Of a stretch of DNA of 64,000 nucleotides, positions 40,792-51,394 are shown one piece after another. The DNA lies in the NCBI GenBank assembly GCA_026210745.1, contig CP110632.1:558001-622000 (forward strand), written 5' to 3'. The stretch's first letter is position 1. Every line of letters starts with the position of its first letter. The position numbers and the translations under genes were made by a program. A model generated the notes under the pieces. That model was given only the letters and a program-made list of their open reading frames with translations, was not told the DNA's origin and ran no database searches. The stretch is from Exobasidium rhododendri (Eukaryota > Basidiomycota > Exobasidiomycetes > Exobasidiales > Exobasidiaceae).

Positions 40792-42215
40792 CTAGTACTC
40801 GTCTTCGAGAACGTCGTCCTCCGTAGCCGTGTCCAAACCGACTTCTTCGTAGTCCTTCTCTAGAGCAGCCAAGTCCTCACGAGCTTCACCAAATTCTCCC
40901 TCCTCCATACCCTCACCAACGTACCAATGAACAAAGGCACGCTTGCTGTAGAGAAGGTCAAACTTGCGGTCCAATCGAGACCACGCAGCGGCAATAGCAG
41001 TCGTGTTGGCCAACATGCACAAGCTTCGACTGACCTTTGCCAAGTCACCACCGGGCACCAAGCTGGGAGGTTCGTTGCAAATACCAATCTTGAATCCGGT
41101 AGGGCACCAGTCGACGAATTGAATGGTTCTCTTTGTCTTGATGGCGGCAACGGCAGACGTGACGTCCTTTGGTACAACGTCACCACGGTAAAGCAGACAA
41201 CAGGCCATGAATTTTCCATCGCGGGGATCGCACTTGACCATTTGGTTTCCCTTCTCAAACGAGCTAAAGGTCATTTCAGCGACGCTGTTCTGTTCGTGGA
41301 AGGCCTTTTCAGCAGAAATGACGGGAGCGTAGGTGGCCAAGGGAAAATGGATTCTTGGGAAAGGTACCAAGTTGGTCTGGAACTCATTCAAGTCGACGTT
41401 GAGCGATCCGTCAAATCGGAGCGAGGCAGTGATGGAGGAGACGACTTGAGCGATCAATCTGTTCAAGTTACTGTAACCTGGTGACTGAATTCCCAAGTTT
41501 CGCTTGCAGATGTCGTAGATGGCTTCATTGTCCACCATGAAACTACAATCGGAGTTTTCCAACGTCGTGTGGGTCGTCAAGACTGAATTGTAAGGTTCAA
41601 CGACGGAAGAGCTCATCATCGGAGCAGGGTAGACGGAGAATTCCAACTTGGCCTTCTTTCCGTAATCTTGAGCCAGTCGTTCCAACAACAGCGAACCGAA
41701 ACCTGATCCCGTACCACCACCAAAGGAGTGGAAGACGAAGAATCCTTGAAGACCGGAGCAAGCATCAGCCAGCTTGCGGACTCGGTCGAGAGTTTGGTCG
41801 ATCAGCTCCTTTCCGACAGTGTAGTGACCACGCGCGTAGTTGTTGGCAGCATCTTCCTTTCCAGTGACGAGAGTTTCGGGGTGGAAGAGGTTTCGGTAGG
41901 TTCCAGTTCGAACTTCATCAATGACGTTGGGCTCCAAGTCGACGTAGATCGATCGAGGTACATACTTTCCAGCTCCAGTCTCAGAGAAGAAGGTGGAAAA
42001 GCCATCGTCATTCTCAGAGGGGCTGCCTTCGGTGACTCGGCCATCGGGGGTGAGACCATGTTCGGCGAGGTAGAGTTCCCTATAGACGTCAGACGGTTTG
42101 CTGGGTCAGTACAGGACTTACTGCTCGGAAGCAATTCTTCAGATCACGCTCACCAACAAGCATTACCGATTTGCACACCGGCTTGACCGACGTGGAGAGA
42201 CAAGACTTCACGCAT
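40792..42215 (-). CDS. TUB1: Alpha-tubulin
   Basis: Two exons: 42154-42215 and 40792-42079 on the minus strand, 449 residues. Sequence runs [43 protein letters not shown], the GTP-binding [13 protein letters not shown], and the alpha-specific catalytic Glu region [14 protein letters not shown] that drives hydrolysis on the neighbouring beta-tubulin. The acidic tail ends EDDVLEDEY, so the C-terminal Tyr open to detyrosination is present. The loop that carries acetylated Lys40 in animals reads [14 protein letters not shown] here and has no Lys. The product is the alpha half of the microtubule dimer. The single early intron splits codon W21. A 446-nt divergent region separates it from the SMARCD-type gene. 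Confidence 0.97.
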
Positions 42216-42661
42216 AGCAGAGAATGGAGATTGGTGGAGAGCGGTTGCTGCGGAGGGGGGAGGAGATACGGGGGATCTTGCTATTAGTCTAGGTGTCGCG
42301 CGAGGACGACGCTACCGAGAAGAACAGCACCGGTCCTGTTCCGTAAATCACTCACAGGAAGAGTGAGGTGTGTCGTGTCAGAGGGAAGCTCAGGAAGTAA
42401 CGCAGAGCAATGATTGGAGGGGTGAGAGGAAAGGTTAATTTTTAGGCGCACCTGTTGTTCTTTGCTCGACGTTCGTTTTAGTCGGTTGCAAGCGAGGCGA
42501 CACTGACACGCTAGGGGGCGTCGGCCACGTGAATGTTTATTGTTTGACTTCATGCAGTGGGAAGGCCATCCACTCAGAGGCGGCGCGTCGATGGGATGCT
42601 AAAAACCTAGTCCTTTTTTACCCTTTACTTTTAGCTGTATCATCGTCCTTCTTAGACGACG
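42216..42661. promoter_or_regulatory. Divergent promoter region, alpha-tubulin and SMARCD-type gene
   Basis: 446 nt between two divergent ATGs. It includes a T-rich stretch (42605-42635) close to the SMARCD-type start. I see no other feature. Confidence 0.4.
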
Positions 42662-44464
42662 ATGGCATCGGGTCATTTGAATCCACGGCGGTCATCTGGC
42701 GCAATGGCTTCAGGTGCAGGCGGTCCAATGAACGCAGGGATGTCAGTGCATTCATCGCAGATGAACATGAGTCAAGCACAGGCTCAGGCTCAAGCTCAAG
42801 CACAGGCACAGGCAGCTGCTCATTCGATGCGGAAACGAGCTCAGACGGATAATCTCTTAGGAGCGGGGATCAAGGGGGCGAAGCGAGGAAGACCAACGAC
42901 TCGCGCTCTCCCTCCGAGCGTTACTCGAACAGTTCCAGAAAGCGCCCTGTATCAAGACCTGGTGCGAGTGGAGAAATCACTGGATTGGACAGTAGCAAGG
43001 AAGAGAGCAGAGGTGCAGGATGCTCTAGGACGAAGTAGCAAGCAAAAGAGGACGTTGCGAGTCTTTCTAAGCAATCTCTGCGCCAATCAGCCATTCCAGA
43101 TTGAAGCAAGGAAAGAGGCAGAGCGAAAGAAAGAGGAGGCGAGCAAGTCTGGAAAGAAGAAGAAAGCCGAAGACGGCGAAGAGGACGAGGAGGGTGATGA
43201 GGAGGAGGATGGGGACAAATCACAGCTGACAACGGAGCAGAAGGAGACGACGGATGAAGGGAAGGCGAAAGATGGTCCTTCTGCGACAAAAGGAGAAGAA
43301 ATACCGTCATGGACACTGCGCATTGAGGGACGCTTGCTAGAGCCAACGTTTCGCTCTAGAGCGAACGCCGCACAGTCACTACAAGCGGCACAGACGAGAT
43401 TAGGGGTGACAAAGTTCAGCAATTTGATCAAATCAATCGTCGTGGAGCTTGTGCGAGATCCATCGCTCTACCCAGCTGGAGAGAACATTGTAGAATGGCA
43501 CAAGCCCACACCTTCGGTTGCCCCATCCAGCGCAAGTATACCAGTAGGAGGAGAAAGCGCGATTCCAGGAACGGGTAATGCGCTGGACGCACCAATCATT
43601 GCGATCGCTGAGCCTGCTCTGGATGGTTTTGAAGTGAAGAGGACGGGCAACATACCCGTCAAGGCTCGAATCGTCATCTATCTCCATCATACGCCCGATA
43701 AGTATGCTCTGAGTCCTGATCTGGCAACCCTGCTAGATATTCGAGAAGAGACTCGGCAGAATGTCATTGCTGCTTTATGGGCGTACATCAAAGAGAGGAA
43801 GCTGCTCTCGGAGGAAGACCGACGCATTGTCATCTGTGACGAGCCACTACGAGGAATCTTCCGTACAGATCGCATTGCGTTCCATCATATTCCCGAAGTA
43901 GTCAATAGACATCTTCACCCTCCTAGTCCCATAGTGCTGGAGTACTGGGTTCGTACAGACAAAGAAGAGTACAAGCATCCTACCGCTTTTGATATAGAGG
44001 TCGAGCTGGAGGACAATGGCTTGAGAAAGGTTCAGGATGATGTTTTGGCCGGCTTTGAAAATCGAGGAAGGGAGATCTCAGAACTAGACGATCGAATTGC
44101 ACAAGCTACTCAAACATTGGAGAATCGTGCTTCGACTCGAGATTTCTTGCATCGTTTTGCGCAGGATCCGCAGGCACACATCCATACGTGGATGGCATCA
44201 CAGGCAAGAGATTTGGACACCATCCTAGGATCCAATTATACCACGGGGGGCCACTTGAATATCGGAACGGAGGAACTTAGGCGAAGTGACACCTTTAACG
44301 CTCCTTGGGTCGATCAAGCGGTCATTGTGCATGAAGCGCAAAGGGTGGCGGAGAAGTTGCAAGGACTACAGAAGGCAGGTGTGAATACGCAGATGCTTCA
44401 AGGGACAGGAGCAGGAGCAGGGGCGCCCACTTCAACTCAGCTCTCCTCGATGAGACCAAGATGA
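42662..44464 (+). CDS. SWI/SNF-RSC complex subunit, SMARCD/Snf12/Rsc6 type
   Basis: A single exon of 600 residues. The N-terminus contains an alternating Gln-Ala run (residues ~39-51) and a basic patch GAKRGRPTTRALP. Then ESALYQDLVRVEKSLDWTVARKR and LRVFLSNLCANQPF, an acidic linker, WTLRIEGRLLE, and the SWIB domain: YALSPDLATLLDIREETRQNVIAALWAYIKERKLLSEEDRR with a downstream FHHIPEVVNRHLHPPSPI. This order is that of SMARCD1-3/BAF60, yeast Snf12 and Rsc6. It is a core bridging subunit of nucleosome remodellers in the nucleus. Which of the two yeast paralogues it equals cannot be told from one gene; most fungi outside yeasts have one. Confidence 0.92.
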   Translation: MASGHLNPRRSSGAMASGAGGPMNAGMSVHSSQMNMSQAQAQAQAQAQAQAAAHSMRKRAQTDNLLGAGIKGAKRGRPTTRALPPSVTRTVPESALYQDLVRVEKSLDWTVARKRAEVQDALGRSSKQKRTLRVFLSNLCANQPFQIEARKEAERKKEEASKSGKKKKAEDGEEDEEGDEEEDGDKSQLTTEQKETTDEGKAKDGPSATKGEEIPSWTLRIEGRLLEPTFRSRANAAQSLQAAQTRLGVTKFSNLIKSIVVELVRDPSLYPAGENIVEWHKPTPSVAPSSASIPVGGESAIPGTGNALDAPIIAIAEPALDGFEVKRTGNIPVKARIVIYLHHTPDKYALSPDLATLLDIREETRQNVIAALWAYIKERKLLSEEDRRIVICDEPLRGIFRTDRIAFHHIPEVVNRHLHPPSPIVLEYWVRTDKEEYKHPTAFDIEVELEDNGLRKVQDDVLAGFENRGREISELDDRIAQATQTLENRASTRDFLHRFAQDPQAHIHTWMASQARDLDTILGSNYTTGGHLNIGTEELRRSDTFNAPWVDQAVIVHEAQRVAEKLQGLQKAGVNTQMLQGTGAGAGAPTSTQLSSMRPR

Positions 44465-45230
44465 GAAGGGAAAGACCGAACGACGGAGGAAAAAGCCGTG
44501 GAGTCAGTGTAATCATAGGCTCTTTTATGTAGCATGTATCTTGCGTACCTAAGATGTTCTCAAGTATTCGAGAGTGGATCGAGTGATTGGGGAGCCGACT
44601 TCAGACATGCTGATGAGCGAGCACTGCCTTTCCTCTGCTCTTGTTGAGGAGGCAGTATAATTGCACCAACGACACAGAGATAGACGACCGATGCCCGATG
44701 TGATTAAGAGAGGCGCCGAGATGATACTTACGCCTTCTTGGTGCTGCTGTCCTTCTCGTACAGTCCCCCCATGGAGCTAATATGTGCGGGCGCTGCACTT
44801 GCCATCGCCATGTGATTTATGCACGTCTGTGCCCTCGTCTCGCTATTCGCTCTCTACTACATAACGACAGAAGTAGGCACAAGTTCCCGTTGGTGCCAGT
44901 GAATAACGCACAAGGCAGTGCTCAATACACTGTTGATATCGTACTGCTCAATACACTGTTAGTATTGTTACAACTCTCGCGTCGATTGAGGTGAAAGTAT
45001 CTCGGTCAGACTTCGGAGAGCAACGCCAATGCAGAGGAAAGCAATCATATCACACGAGCAACTATGGCTACATTCGTTTGGTGCGACCTGCACTTTGAGG
45101 CAACTACTTAAGGAGAGAGAATAGGAGAAAAGCGAGCTTACCATCTTGTCCCGCGTTACCTATCCTCTGACTTTCCAATACAAGCTGGCTTGCATTGCTG
45201 TCCAATTCCCTTCAACTTCTTCCTTCACCA
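44465..45230. other. Intergenic region with a possible small minus-strand gene
   Basis: 766 nt between the SMARCD-type gene and the secreted protein gene. Apart from the exon-like piece at 44734-44774 (separate entry) I see nothing convincing. The phrase caatacactgtt occurs twice, at about 44922-44933 and 44948-44959. Confidence 0.4.
44530..44774 (-). CDS. Possible small two-exon protein
   Basis: On the minus strand ATG 44774 begins MGGLYEKDSSTKKA and meets a strong donor GTAAGT at about 44733-44728. Several acceptors downstream give short ends: ...ACMS-type joining at CATCAG (near 44613) would continue AMSEVGSPITRSTLEYLRTS and stop; another at CAAGAG would end ARGKAVLAHQHV. The good donor and sensible first exon are the only support. 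I do not recognise the product, and the end is uncertain. Confidence 0.22.
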
Positions 45231-46754
45231 ATGAAGATGCTTACTTTCTGCACCTCAATGGTGCTGATGGAGCTCGCTGCAATGGCTATCTCTGCCGCAC
45301 CGCTTCCCGGCAGAGGAAGCCGACGAGATAAGCATGCAGCCTCTTCGTCGTCGTCGTCTTCCCCTTTCGCCCAAACCTACGAGGACAGCAGGCAAAGCAC
45401 CTTTGGTGATGCCTTCAATGAAAACAGGCCTTGGTCAAATGCACATACGATGTACCATGAGCCGTACCAGCTAATACACTTTAGCAAAAACAAATTGGGT
45501 GACAAAGTCGTAGCGCAAGCTTATCAAAACGACCGAAACTTAAGACATCACAGCTGCGTTTTCACTGCTCTTAATAACGTTGAGGGTGCTCATCGTGATG
45601 CTGATCACTATGCGCAGCACCACGCAGGAATGAAGGCAAGGAAGATGAAGTACTATGCTACCAGTAATCATCTTGGCAGAAAAGAACATCATGAAAATTC
45701 CTTCCTCGCAGATCATGAGCTTGGTGATGGGCATCAGATGAGCACCCGGTTGCAAAGTCTTCACGATTTGCCGGATGATCTTCATCCTAATTTGCCGATC
45801 GTCATACATCAGACATCGCCTATCGAGTTGGGCCACTTGGACTTCGTCAGTGACGCAGCTGCTAAAAAGAAACTTCCTGTTGTTCGAGCTGTCTTGAACC
45901 ATGGCCACAACAGTCAGCAGTATGGAACGCCTGCGGAGAAGATCGTTCGCGAGGGTGAATTTCTCAACCACGCAGCGCAGCGTCTCCAACAAAAGCATCC
46001 CAATGCCCAAGTGATTTGGACGAGCAGCAAGGACAGCTTTCAGCGGACGCCGAATGGAGCGATGAATCGAGGTGCGGATGAGCTGGACGATAGCATTCAC
46101 CCTACGCACCTGGAGGCCGGCTCCAGAGACACCTTCCATGGACCTAACGTGGTCGAGAACTACAAGAATCTGATGCAATTGAAAGACGCAGGTCACCTTC
46201 CCCATAATCTTGTCAGTCCCCTTCCACCAAACTACCGAGACACTGGTAAAAGTGCAGAAGAGGCAATTGCTGACATGAAAAGCACGTATGGCAAGTCAGA
46301 TGAAGACAGATCTCGCATCGAAGAAGGCAGGTCCTATCTCAACCAACATTTCACTCTGGCCGAAAGAGCTATGGCGCATGCAGTCCATAATCCGAAGGTG
46401 AAAGAAGCTCATCCTGAACTTCATCGTAAGATTGGGAAATTCCTGGGCAGATTGGAGGGCCCTAATGTCAAGCCTCCTTTCCGACATGGTAACCATGCAC
46501 TTGACGTAGAATTCACTGATCCCCTTCAAACGGCTGGACTTCGAATGGCTATGAACAATTACAAGTATCCAGATGGGCCCCAGATGTTGCCGGTCAAATT
46601 TGTCGTCGGGGAGAACGGAGTAGGCTACCGACGGGTCGCGCCAGCATTGGGAGAGACACATGCAGGAGCAGGCTTATCCAATGTTCATCCCGATGAAGCC
46701 GCCATGAACCACCGTCTTCAAGTGACTAAAAGCAAGATACCAGCATGGTTCTGA
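45231..46754 (+). CDS. Secreted histidine-rich protein of unknown function
   Basis: A single exon of 507 residues. I chose ATG 45231, which gives a signal peptide: MKMLTFCTSMVLMELAAMAIS followed by APLPGRG, with likely cleavage after AISA. A dibasic RGSRRDK and a Ser run follow, so further Kex2 trimming is possible. The mature protein is hydrophilic, rich in His (for example HHAGMKARKMKYY, RKEHHENSF, LNHGHNSQQYG), has few Cys and no other membrane span. It has recognisable folded blocks such as LPVVRAVLNHG and AQVIWTSSKDSF, but no family I can name. A large, Cys-poor, intronless secreted protein in a basidiomycete may be an effector or cell-wall protein; that is inference from the signal peptide only. 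Confidence 0.78.
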   Translation: MKMLTFCTSMVLMELAAMAISAAPLPGRGSRRDKHAASSSSSSSPFAQTYEDSRQSTFGDAFNENRPWSNAHTMYHEPYQLIHFSKNKLGDKVVAQAYQNDRNLRHHSCVFTALNNVEGAHRDADHYAQHHAGMKARKMKYYATSNHLGRKEHHENSFLADHELGDGHQMSTRLQSLHDLPDDLHPNLPIVIHQTSPIELGHLDFVSDAAAKKKLPVVRAVLNHGHNSQQYGTPAEKIVREGEFLNHAAQRLQQKHPNAQVIWTSSKDSFQRTPNGAMNRGADELDDSIHPTHLEAGSRDTFHGPNVVENYKNLMQLKDAGHLPHNLVSPLPPNYRDTGKSAEEAIADMKSTYGKSDEDRSRIEEGRSYLNQHFTLAERAMAHAVHNPKVKEAHPELHRKIGKFLGRLEGPNVKPPFRHGNHALDVEFTDPLQTAGLRMAMNNYKYPDGPQMLPVKFVVGENGVGYRRVAPALGETHAGAGLSNVHPDEAAMNHRLQVTKSKIPAWF

Positions 46755-47236
46755 TGGCCTCTCCGATGTAGTCTCTGCGATAGATGATCTTCCATAAGGG
46801 CCTCTTCCACACACACTCTTGACGTAGAGTAGTGTTCGACCGTTCACCCCCAAAAATGCTGATGCTCACGCTCGTAACCCTACCCCGCCGTTCTCACGTG
46901 GTCTATCGCGTCGTCCTCTCGTCTGTTTGCAATTTCATCAAAGGGCGAACATCTACGAGAGTGATGCGGAGGTGGGAGCAACCTTAATGAAATTCAAAAA
47001 AGCATAAAGTCTAAAATTCCCGCCCTCCACCCCAAGCGTCCACCTCGCTCCTCTTCCCCAACCATTGAGATACGTCGGATCGGCAGGCTTCATTGTCTCC
47101 CATCCACTTTTTGTCGCTCTTCAAACTGCCGTCTCGGTCTTTACTATACTCTACCTGTTCCTTGCATCATCAATTTGTACTAGGGGCGTCTGGTACAAAG
47201 AAGGGTCGTAGCAGCAGCAGCAGCCATCAAGACACG
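46755..47236. other. Intergenic region upstream of the kinesin gene
   Basis: 482 nt. The frame of the kinesin is open upstream to about 47093 but has no ATG there, so I treat it as 5' leader. It is pyrimidine-rich at 47020-47170. No other feature seen. Confidence 0.4.
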
Positions 47237-50200
47237 ATGTTCAGGTTGAAGTATACGGCATCGCATTCATCGCCATCGCTGTCCTCTTCTGCCGAAGTCA
47301 CTTCTCCTTCTACGCCGACATCACCTTGTCTTCCTAGTCGTTCATCAGGTAACGCACTGAGTGCCCTTCAACAGCAACGACAGCAACAGCAGCAACATCA
47401 CAGGAGCAAAGCATCAACTCTTTTGACTGCTGGAGTCAGGAGCACATCGCTACTCCCTGTCACGCCACGTCGTCCAGCCCCTCCCACGACGTCCTCGCCC
47501 AAGACGACCAGAAGCATTGTAAAGTCCTCCCAGACAGCAAGCGTGGAGACACATGACCGGCACAAAGACGCAACAATGGTAGACGAAAGCTTGGATGCTG
47601 GTCAGATGCCCTTTTCCTTTTCTCAACAATCTGTCGCTATTCCTGAGGAAAAGGAAGAAGAAGGAGAAGAAGACTGGGGTGGGAATGCTGCATCACAGAA
47701 TGTTGTCGTGTGCGTCCGAGTGAGACCAGGAGGGAAAGATTGCAAGGAGGAGCTATGGACCATGGACGCCGAAAAGAATCGCATCGTTCCCACTGATCAG
47801 CATCCTTCGATTGCCAAACGCAGCCATTCTAGCAGCAGCACATCTCTCAATTCACGATCGTCTTCCATGACCGGAGTTGCGAGTGATGCAGATGGGAGTG
47901 GCGCTTACGACTTTCGATTTGATTCGTTGGTCTTACCTTCGATGAACACGGATGCGATGTATGAAGCCAATATCTCACCGATCATCGATGCCGTAGTAGG
48001 CGGGTACAACGGCACGGTCTTTGCTTACGGTCAGACGGGAAGTGGAAAAACGCACACGATGAGTGGGAGCGATGCAGAGAAAGGCGTAATTCCAAGAGCA
48101 GTTGAGGAAATCTTTGAGAAGCTGGACAAGGATCCTCAACGCGAATTCTTGTTGCGTGTCTCGTATCTGGAGATCTACAACGAGACGTTGAAGGACTTGC
48201 TGGCACCGTATCCCTCCTCTGCATCAAGCACGGACCTGTCCGCTCGACCGAGCTCCCCGATCAAAGGAGGTTCTTCTCATGTTGCTGGTGGCAATGATGC
48301 CTCGTCCCTGCGAATCCTCGAATCAAGCGGTAGGATTCAGATCCAGGGACTCAGAGAGGAGATCGTGACCAATGCAGGTGAAGTGCTAAACCTGTTAGAA
48401 TGGGGACAGAGAGGCAGACATCAAGCCGCCACGGACTGGAATGAAAGGAGTAGCCGAAGTCATTGCGTTTTTATCTTGACCTTGGAGAGCAGGGAGCAGA
48501 AGAACAGTGAGGGCAAGGACAGCGTACGGTTCAGTCAACTAAATCTGATAGATTTGGCGGGCAGTGAGAGAGCAGCAAGCGAAAAGGAGAGGAGAAAGGA
48601 AGGAGCGTTCATCAACAAGTCGCTCTTGACTCTGGGAACCGTCATAGCCAAGCTTTCCGAACAGAGTCAGACCGGAAACGAGGATGCTCACATACCGTAC
48701 AGGGACTCTAAGTTGACACGACTACTTCAGACCTCATTAGGAGGCAATGCTAGAGTGGCTGTCGTGTGTACGTTGAGTCCCAAGAAGGAGCACGGAGTGG
48801 AAAGCTTGAGCACATTACGATTCGGACAACGATGCAAGATGGTCGTAACCAAGGCAAAAAGAGGGACGATCATGAACGACAAGGCGCTCATTGCTCGCTA
48901 TCGACGGGAATTGGAGCGACTGAGGAGTCAATTGGAGCAAGGAAACACTACGATTACCATGGCAGATGCAAGCGTGATGCCAGTGGCCATGGCTGTGATG
49001 GATGATGCGTCGATGAAGGTGCTGCAGAGCAAGAGAGAGGAAGCGGAGATGGATGTGAGGAAGATGAATGAAAAACGAGACGAGCTGAAGAAGCAGGTGG
49101 AGCGCTTGACAAGACTTATCCTCACTGGCAAAGACGTGGCTGCAGAGGGGCAGAATGCGCACCATCGATTGGGACTAGTCGCTGCTGGAGCAAGAGGAAG
49201 GCGGGCCGGTCGGATGAGCGACTTGGGCACGTCTAGTCCGAGTAAGAGAGCGAGACTGTTTGATGACCCAAGAGATATTTTGCGGGACTCACTGGCCGAT
49301 CAAGAGAATATCGGGCATCTCTCGTCGTCTCCGTTGTCATCCATTAAGCCTTTTGCACTGGAGGGAGAGCTGGCGTCCCTGAAGAAGAATCTGTCCATTG
49401 CCATGATGAGCAAGAAAGCGTCCGAGGAGGCAAGAATACAGGAGACTCAGCTCTGGAGAGCAAGGGTGATGGAACTGGAAGCAAACAACACCGAACAAGA
49501 GGAAGAGTTGGACGAGGCCGAGATTGCGTTTGAAAAGCTGAAGAATGATCGAGATGCGTTGAGATCAAAGGTGGAGGAGGAGATGGAAGCGAATAGGCTG
49601 CTGACATTGGTTGCGCAGAGCAGAGGCGTTGCGGCGAGTAACAGCGAGGCGGAGGAAGGTAGTCTATTGAAGCTGGACGAGAGTCAAAGGGAGGTGCAGA
49701 GGCTGGAAAGGGAGTGGAAGATGGCGATGGAGCGGAATGAAGAGCTGAAAAGGGAGAGGGACGAGGAGATCAGGACTCTGAACGAGCGACTTGCTGCCTC
49801 GCAGACGGTGGAAGAAGAGGAGAAGCGGAAATCCAATCAGATTTTGGCCCTGCAGCAACAATTGGAGTCGTATCATTCTTCCAAGGACAGCACAGTACCT
49901 CCCCACGAGCCTGGTCACCTTGTAGCGGAATTGAGGGAACAGCTGAGAGCAGCAAAAGAAGGAAAGGAGCAGGCTGAACGGGAGCTACAGGCTGCCAACC
50001 TAGAGCGAGGTCAGGAAGACGCCGAGCGGGATTTTGCTGATCTCGTCAAGGTGGACAATAGCGCCACCAGCGAGGCCAAGCTGAAGAAGGAGATCGCAAG
50101 TAGGGAAAAGAAGCTGGAAGAGAAGAACAGAGAGATCGAAGAGTTGCAGAAGCATCTAGCAGAGACAAAACAGAAGTCAGCAACGAGGTCTCTTCCTGTG

Positions 50201-51292
50201 CCCCCTTCACCGGCAGCATCTCCCCTGCCAGATACACTTCGCAGCGTGATGGAGAAGCAGATCAAGCTCTTGGATGAACGGAGCAAGGCACTGGAAGAGC
50301 AGGTGTACAGTTTAAAGGTGGAGTTGAAGGCGAGGTCTGCATCCGAAGGCGGCGACTCTGAGAGGCAAGTTTCGCGCATTGCGGCTCTTGAGGCACAACT
50401 TCTAGAGGCGAAAAGCGGCAACAGCATCAAGCAGACGCCGGGCAGTCCTCTCAAGGAATCATTTGTGAATGAACAGGATCAGCAAGACGACGACGACGAC
50501 GAGTCAGCGCCATCAATCACGGTCCCGGCCAAGAAGATTGCGGTGGGCGGTAGACTGTTCCTGCAGCGTGGTGGATCGATGCGGGAGTTCAAGCGATACA
50601 GTGCAAGCAACGAGCTCCCAAGCACTACCAACATGGCCATGGAGCAAGTCGTCAAAGCAGAGCGAGGAGAGATCGAACGCTTGAACCACGTCATCACAAG
50701 TCAGAGAGGCATCATGTCTGACTTGGAAGCAAGTGTGGCTGCGTGGAAGGGGCGATTACGACTGCAGCATGACATCATTGCTAGACTGGTCGAAGCGGGA
50801 GGTGTAGAGAGGCGAGTAAATGTGCCGGAACTGCCCAGCGTGTCGAGCGATGAGCAGATAAAGCGCGCTGCTTCGCCAGTCATCAGCACCTTCTCGTCGT
50901 CTACTTCTCCTTTGATGAGCGGTTCGGTTTCATCCTCCACCACAAATTTGATGCAAGCAAGCAATAGCACACCTTACTACGGCGCACACACCTACAATCG
51001 ACCTCCTACCGGACTAGGACTAGGCTCTGCCTCGCCAACAAAGGGTACCGCATGGTTGGCCACGATGCCCGGCTTGAAGCCAGAGCCGCTGCCACTCGCA
51101 AATGGCCTACTTTCATCCCCTACATCTCGAGCAAAGAGGAGAAAGACGATCGAGCATGAGATTGAGGAACTGAAAGGCAGTCCTAGAGTCAGAAGCACAA
51201 CAGATCGACTACTGGAAACGAAAGCAGGTCGCCCTCTCCCTGTCCCTGGTTCGCCCGCAAAGCTACGATCCTCCAAGGACTACTACATTTGA
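47237..51292 (+). CDS. Kinesin motor protein, kinesin-7 (CENP-E/Kip2)-like
   Basis: A single exon of 1351 residues from ATG 47237 (MFRLKYTASH). A Ser/Pro- and Gln-rich N-terminus of about 150 residues precedes the motor: VVVCVRVRPG, the P-loop GQTGSGKTHTM near residue 264, EIYNETLKDLLAP, switch I NERSSRSHCVF, switch II LIDLAGSERA and HIPYRDSKLTRLLQTSLGGNARVAVVCTLSP. The N-terminal motor with neck helix KRGTIMNDKALIARYRRELERLRSQL is typical of kinesin-7. Long coiled coils follow (residues ~560-1080), then a basic Ser/Pro tail. Plus-end-directed Kip2-type motors regulate microtubule length and carry dynein or CLIP cargo in fungi. A large insertion lies between EIYNETLKDL and the next motor block. 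Sub-family assignment is moderate. Confidence 0.88.
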   Translation: MFRLKYTASHSSPSLSSSAEVTSPSTPTSPCLPSRSSGNALSALQQQRQQQQQHHRSKASTLLTAGVRSTSLLPVTPRRPAPPTTSSPKTTRSIVKSSQTASVETHDRHKDATMVDESLDAGQMPFSFSQQSVAIPEEKEEEGEEDWGGNAASQNVVVCVRVRPGGKDCKEELWTMDAEKNRIVPTDQHPSIAKRSHSSSSTSLNSRSSSMTGVASDADGSGAYDFRFDSLVLPSMNTDAMYEANISPIIDAVVGGYNGTVFAYGQTGSGKTHTMSGSDAEKGVIPRAVEEIFEKLDKDPQREFLLRVSYLEIYNETLKDLLAPYPSSASSTDLSARPSSPIKGGSSHVAGGNDASSLRILESSGRIQIQGLREEIVTNAGEVLNLLEWGQRGRHQAATDWNERSSRSHCVFILTLESREQKNSEGKDSVRFSQLNLIDLAGSERAASEKERRKEGAFINKSLLTLGTVIAKLSEQSQTGNEDAHIPYRDSKLTRLLQTSLGGNARVAVVCTLSPKKEHGVESLSTLRFGQRCKMVVTKAKRGTIMNDKALIARYRRELERLRSQLEQGNTTITMADASVMPVAMAVMDDASMKVLQSKREEAEMDVRKMNEKRDELKKQVERLTRLILTGKDVAAEGQNAHHRLGLVAAGARGRRAGRMSDLGTSSPSKRARLFDDPRDILRDSLADQENIGHLSSSPLSSIKPFALEGELASLKKNLSIAMMSKKASEEARIQETQLWRARVMELEANNTEQEEELDEAEIAFEKLKNDRDALRSKVEEEMEANRLLTLVAQSRGVAASNSEAEEGSLLKLDESQREVQRLEREWKMAMERNEELKRERDEEIRTLNERLAASQTVEEEEKRKSNQILALQQQLESYHSSKDSTVPPHEPGHLVAELREQLRAAKEGKEQAERELQAANLERGQEDAERDFADLVKVDNSATSEAKLKKEIASREKKLEEKNREIEELQKHLAETKQKSATRSLPVPPSPAASPLPDTLRSVMEKQIKLLDERSKALEEQVYSLKVELKARSASEGGDSERQVSRIAALEAQLLEAKSGNSIKQTPGSPLKESFVNEQDQQDDDDDESAPSITVPAKKIAVGGRLFLQRGGSMREFKRYSASNELPSTTNMAMEQVVKAERGEIERLNHVITSQRGIMSDLEASVAAWKGRLRLQHDIIARLVEAGGVERRVNVPELPSVSSDEQIKRAASPVISTFSSSTSPLMSGSVSSSTTNLMQASNSTPYYGAHTYNRPPTGLGLGSASPTKGTAWLATMPGLKPEPLPLANGLLSSPTSRAKRRKTIEHEIEELKGSPRVRSTTDRLLETKAGRPLPVPGSPAKLRSSKDYYI

Positions 51293-51394
51293 TCTGGCTT
51301 TGGTTAGATCCGTTCACCCTTCCCCATCATGCCCGCTGTCCCTTCTCCCCCCCCCCCCTTTCCTGCTATACTTTACAATTGTATCAATTATCAC

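Noticed and set aside
43087-43431. Minus-strand ORF with Ser/Phe runs
   Set aside because: Shadow of the Lys/Glu-rich linker in the SMARCD-type gene.
47093-47236. Upstream 48 codons of the kinesin frame
   Set aside because: No ATG occurs in that stretch; the first ATG is at 47237.
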